A stretch of 64,000 nt of DNA, taken from the NCBI GenBank assembly GCA_002428985.1, contig DIYL01000029.1, forward strand, positions 1 through 64,000, read 5' to 3'. This DNA comes from Anaerolineales bacterium UBA6055 (GTDB taxonomy: Bacteria; Chloroflexota; Anaerolineae; Aggregatilineales; Phototrophicaceae). The translations under genes were made by a program, and so were the position numbers. The number at the start of each line of letters is the position of its first letter. The stretch's first letter is position 1. The notes under the pieces were generated by a model. That model was given only the letters and a program-made list of their open reading frames with translations. It did not search any database and was not told where the DNA came from. Positions 63,974 through 64,000 of this stretch are shown here, in pieces.

Positions 63974-64000
63974 ATGAAACATGTTTTCGTTTTGTCCATA
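63974..64000 (+). CDS. Start of an exported protein, cut by the window edge
   Basis: AAGGAG precedes an ATG at 63974. The visible nine codons (MKHVFVLSI) look like the start of a Sec signal. Given the Fur-like site upstream, it is likely an iron-uptake binding protein, but the rest lies outside the window. Confidence 0.45.

Overview
The window is about 40-45% GC by eye and densely coded, with mostly complete genes. Several traits suggest a free-living Chloroflexota bacterium (Anaerolineae-like): hybrid histidine kinases, a serine/threonine kinase fused to an AAA ATPase and TPRs, binding proteins whose Sec signals end in A-Q-D without a lipobox, and many ABC importers for organic compounds. 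This placement is inferred from gene content only. No rRNA, tRNA, CRISPR array, phage or complete insertion sequence was seen.

Layout. (1) 0.2-7.0 kb: two paralogous GH38-like DUF5054 proteins flank an MFS transporter. All three reading frames are broken by apparent single-base deletions (four in about 2.1 kb). (2) 7.4-19.2 kb: a signalling island. A di-haem cytochrome c peroxidase and a hybrid kinase run rightward and converge on a leftward operon of response regulator, hybrid kinase, receiver-ATPase protein and PknK-like kinase. (3) 19.5-35.3 kb: a phosphonate locus. phnG-H-I-J-K-L plus an EEP-fold hydrolase, a DUF1045 2H phosphoesterase and a TIM-barrel isomerase run leftward. A NarL-type two-component pair, a hexapeptide acyltransferase, a HAD phosphatase, phnC-E-D and phnM run rightward. 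(4) 35.6-36.3 kb: an orphan protein with an eCIS/DUF4157-like N-terminus and an RGS-like C-terminus. (5) 36.6-43.6 kb: a sugar ABC importer divergent from lacI, an oxidoreductase and a sulfatase. A perfect 18-bp palindrome lies in the divergent promoter. (6) 43.8-60.3 kb: a Dpp/Opp-type importer, five DUF917 paralogues around one hydantoinase/oxoprolinase-like protein, a glutamine-synthetase-like ligase, an SDR and an aldehyde dehydrogenase. (7) 60.3-64 kb: small stress and iron-related genes, including Dps and a Fur-box-like site at the right edge.

The two most unusual units are regions 3 and 6. The PhnJ homologue keeps the family body and the radical glycine but has lost three of the four cysteines that hold the iron-sulfur cluster and carry the thiyl radical in Escherichia coli PhnJ. 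The rest of the C-P lyase set looks intact and is accompanied by two extra hydrolases that could replace the missing PhnP. The DUF917 block has the order A, HyuA, B, B, B, A. It sits between an oligopeptide-type importer and gamma-glutamylation/aldehyde-oxidation enzymes, which suggests an uncharacterised pathway for a cyclic amide or amine substrate.
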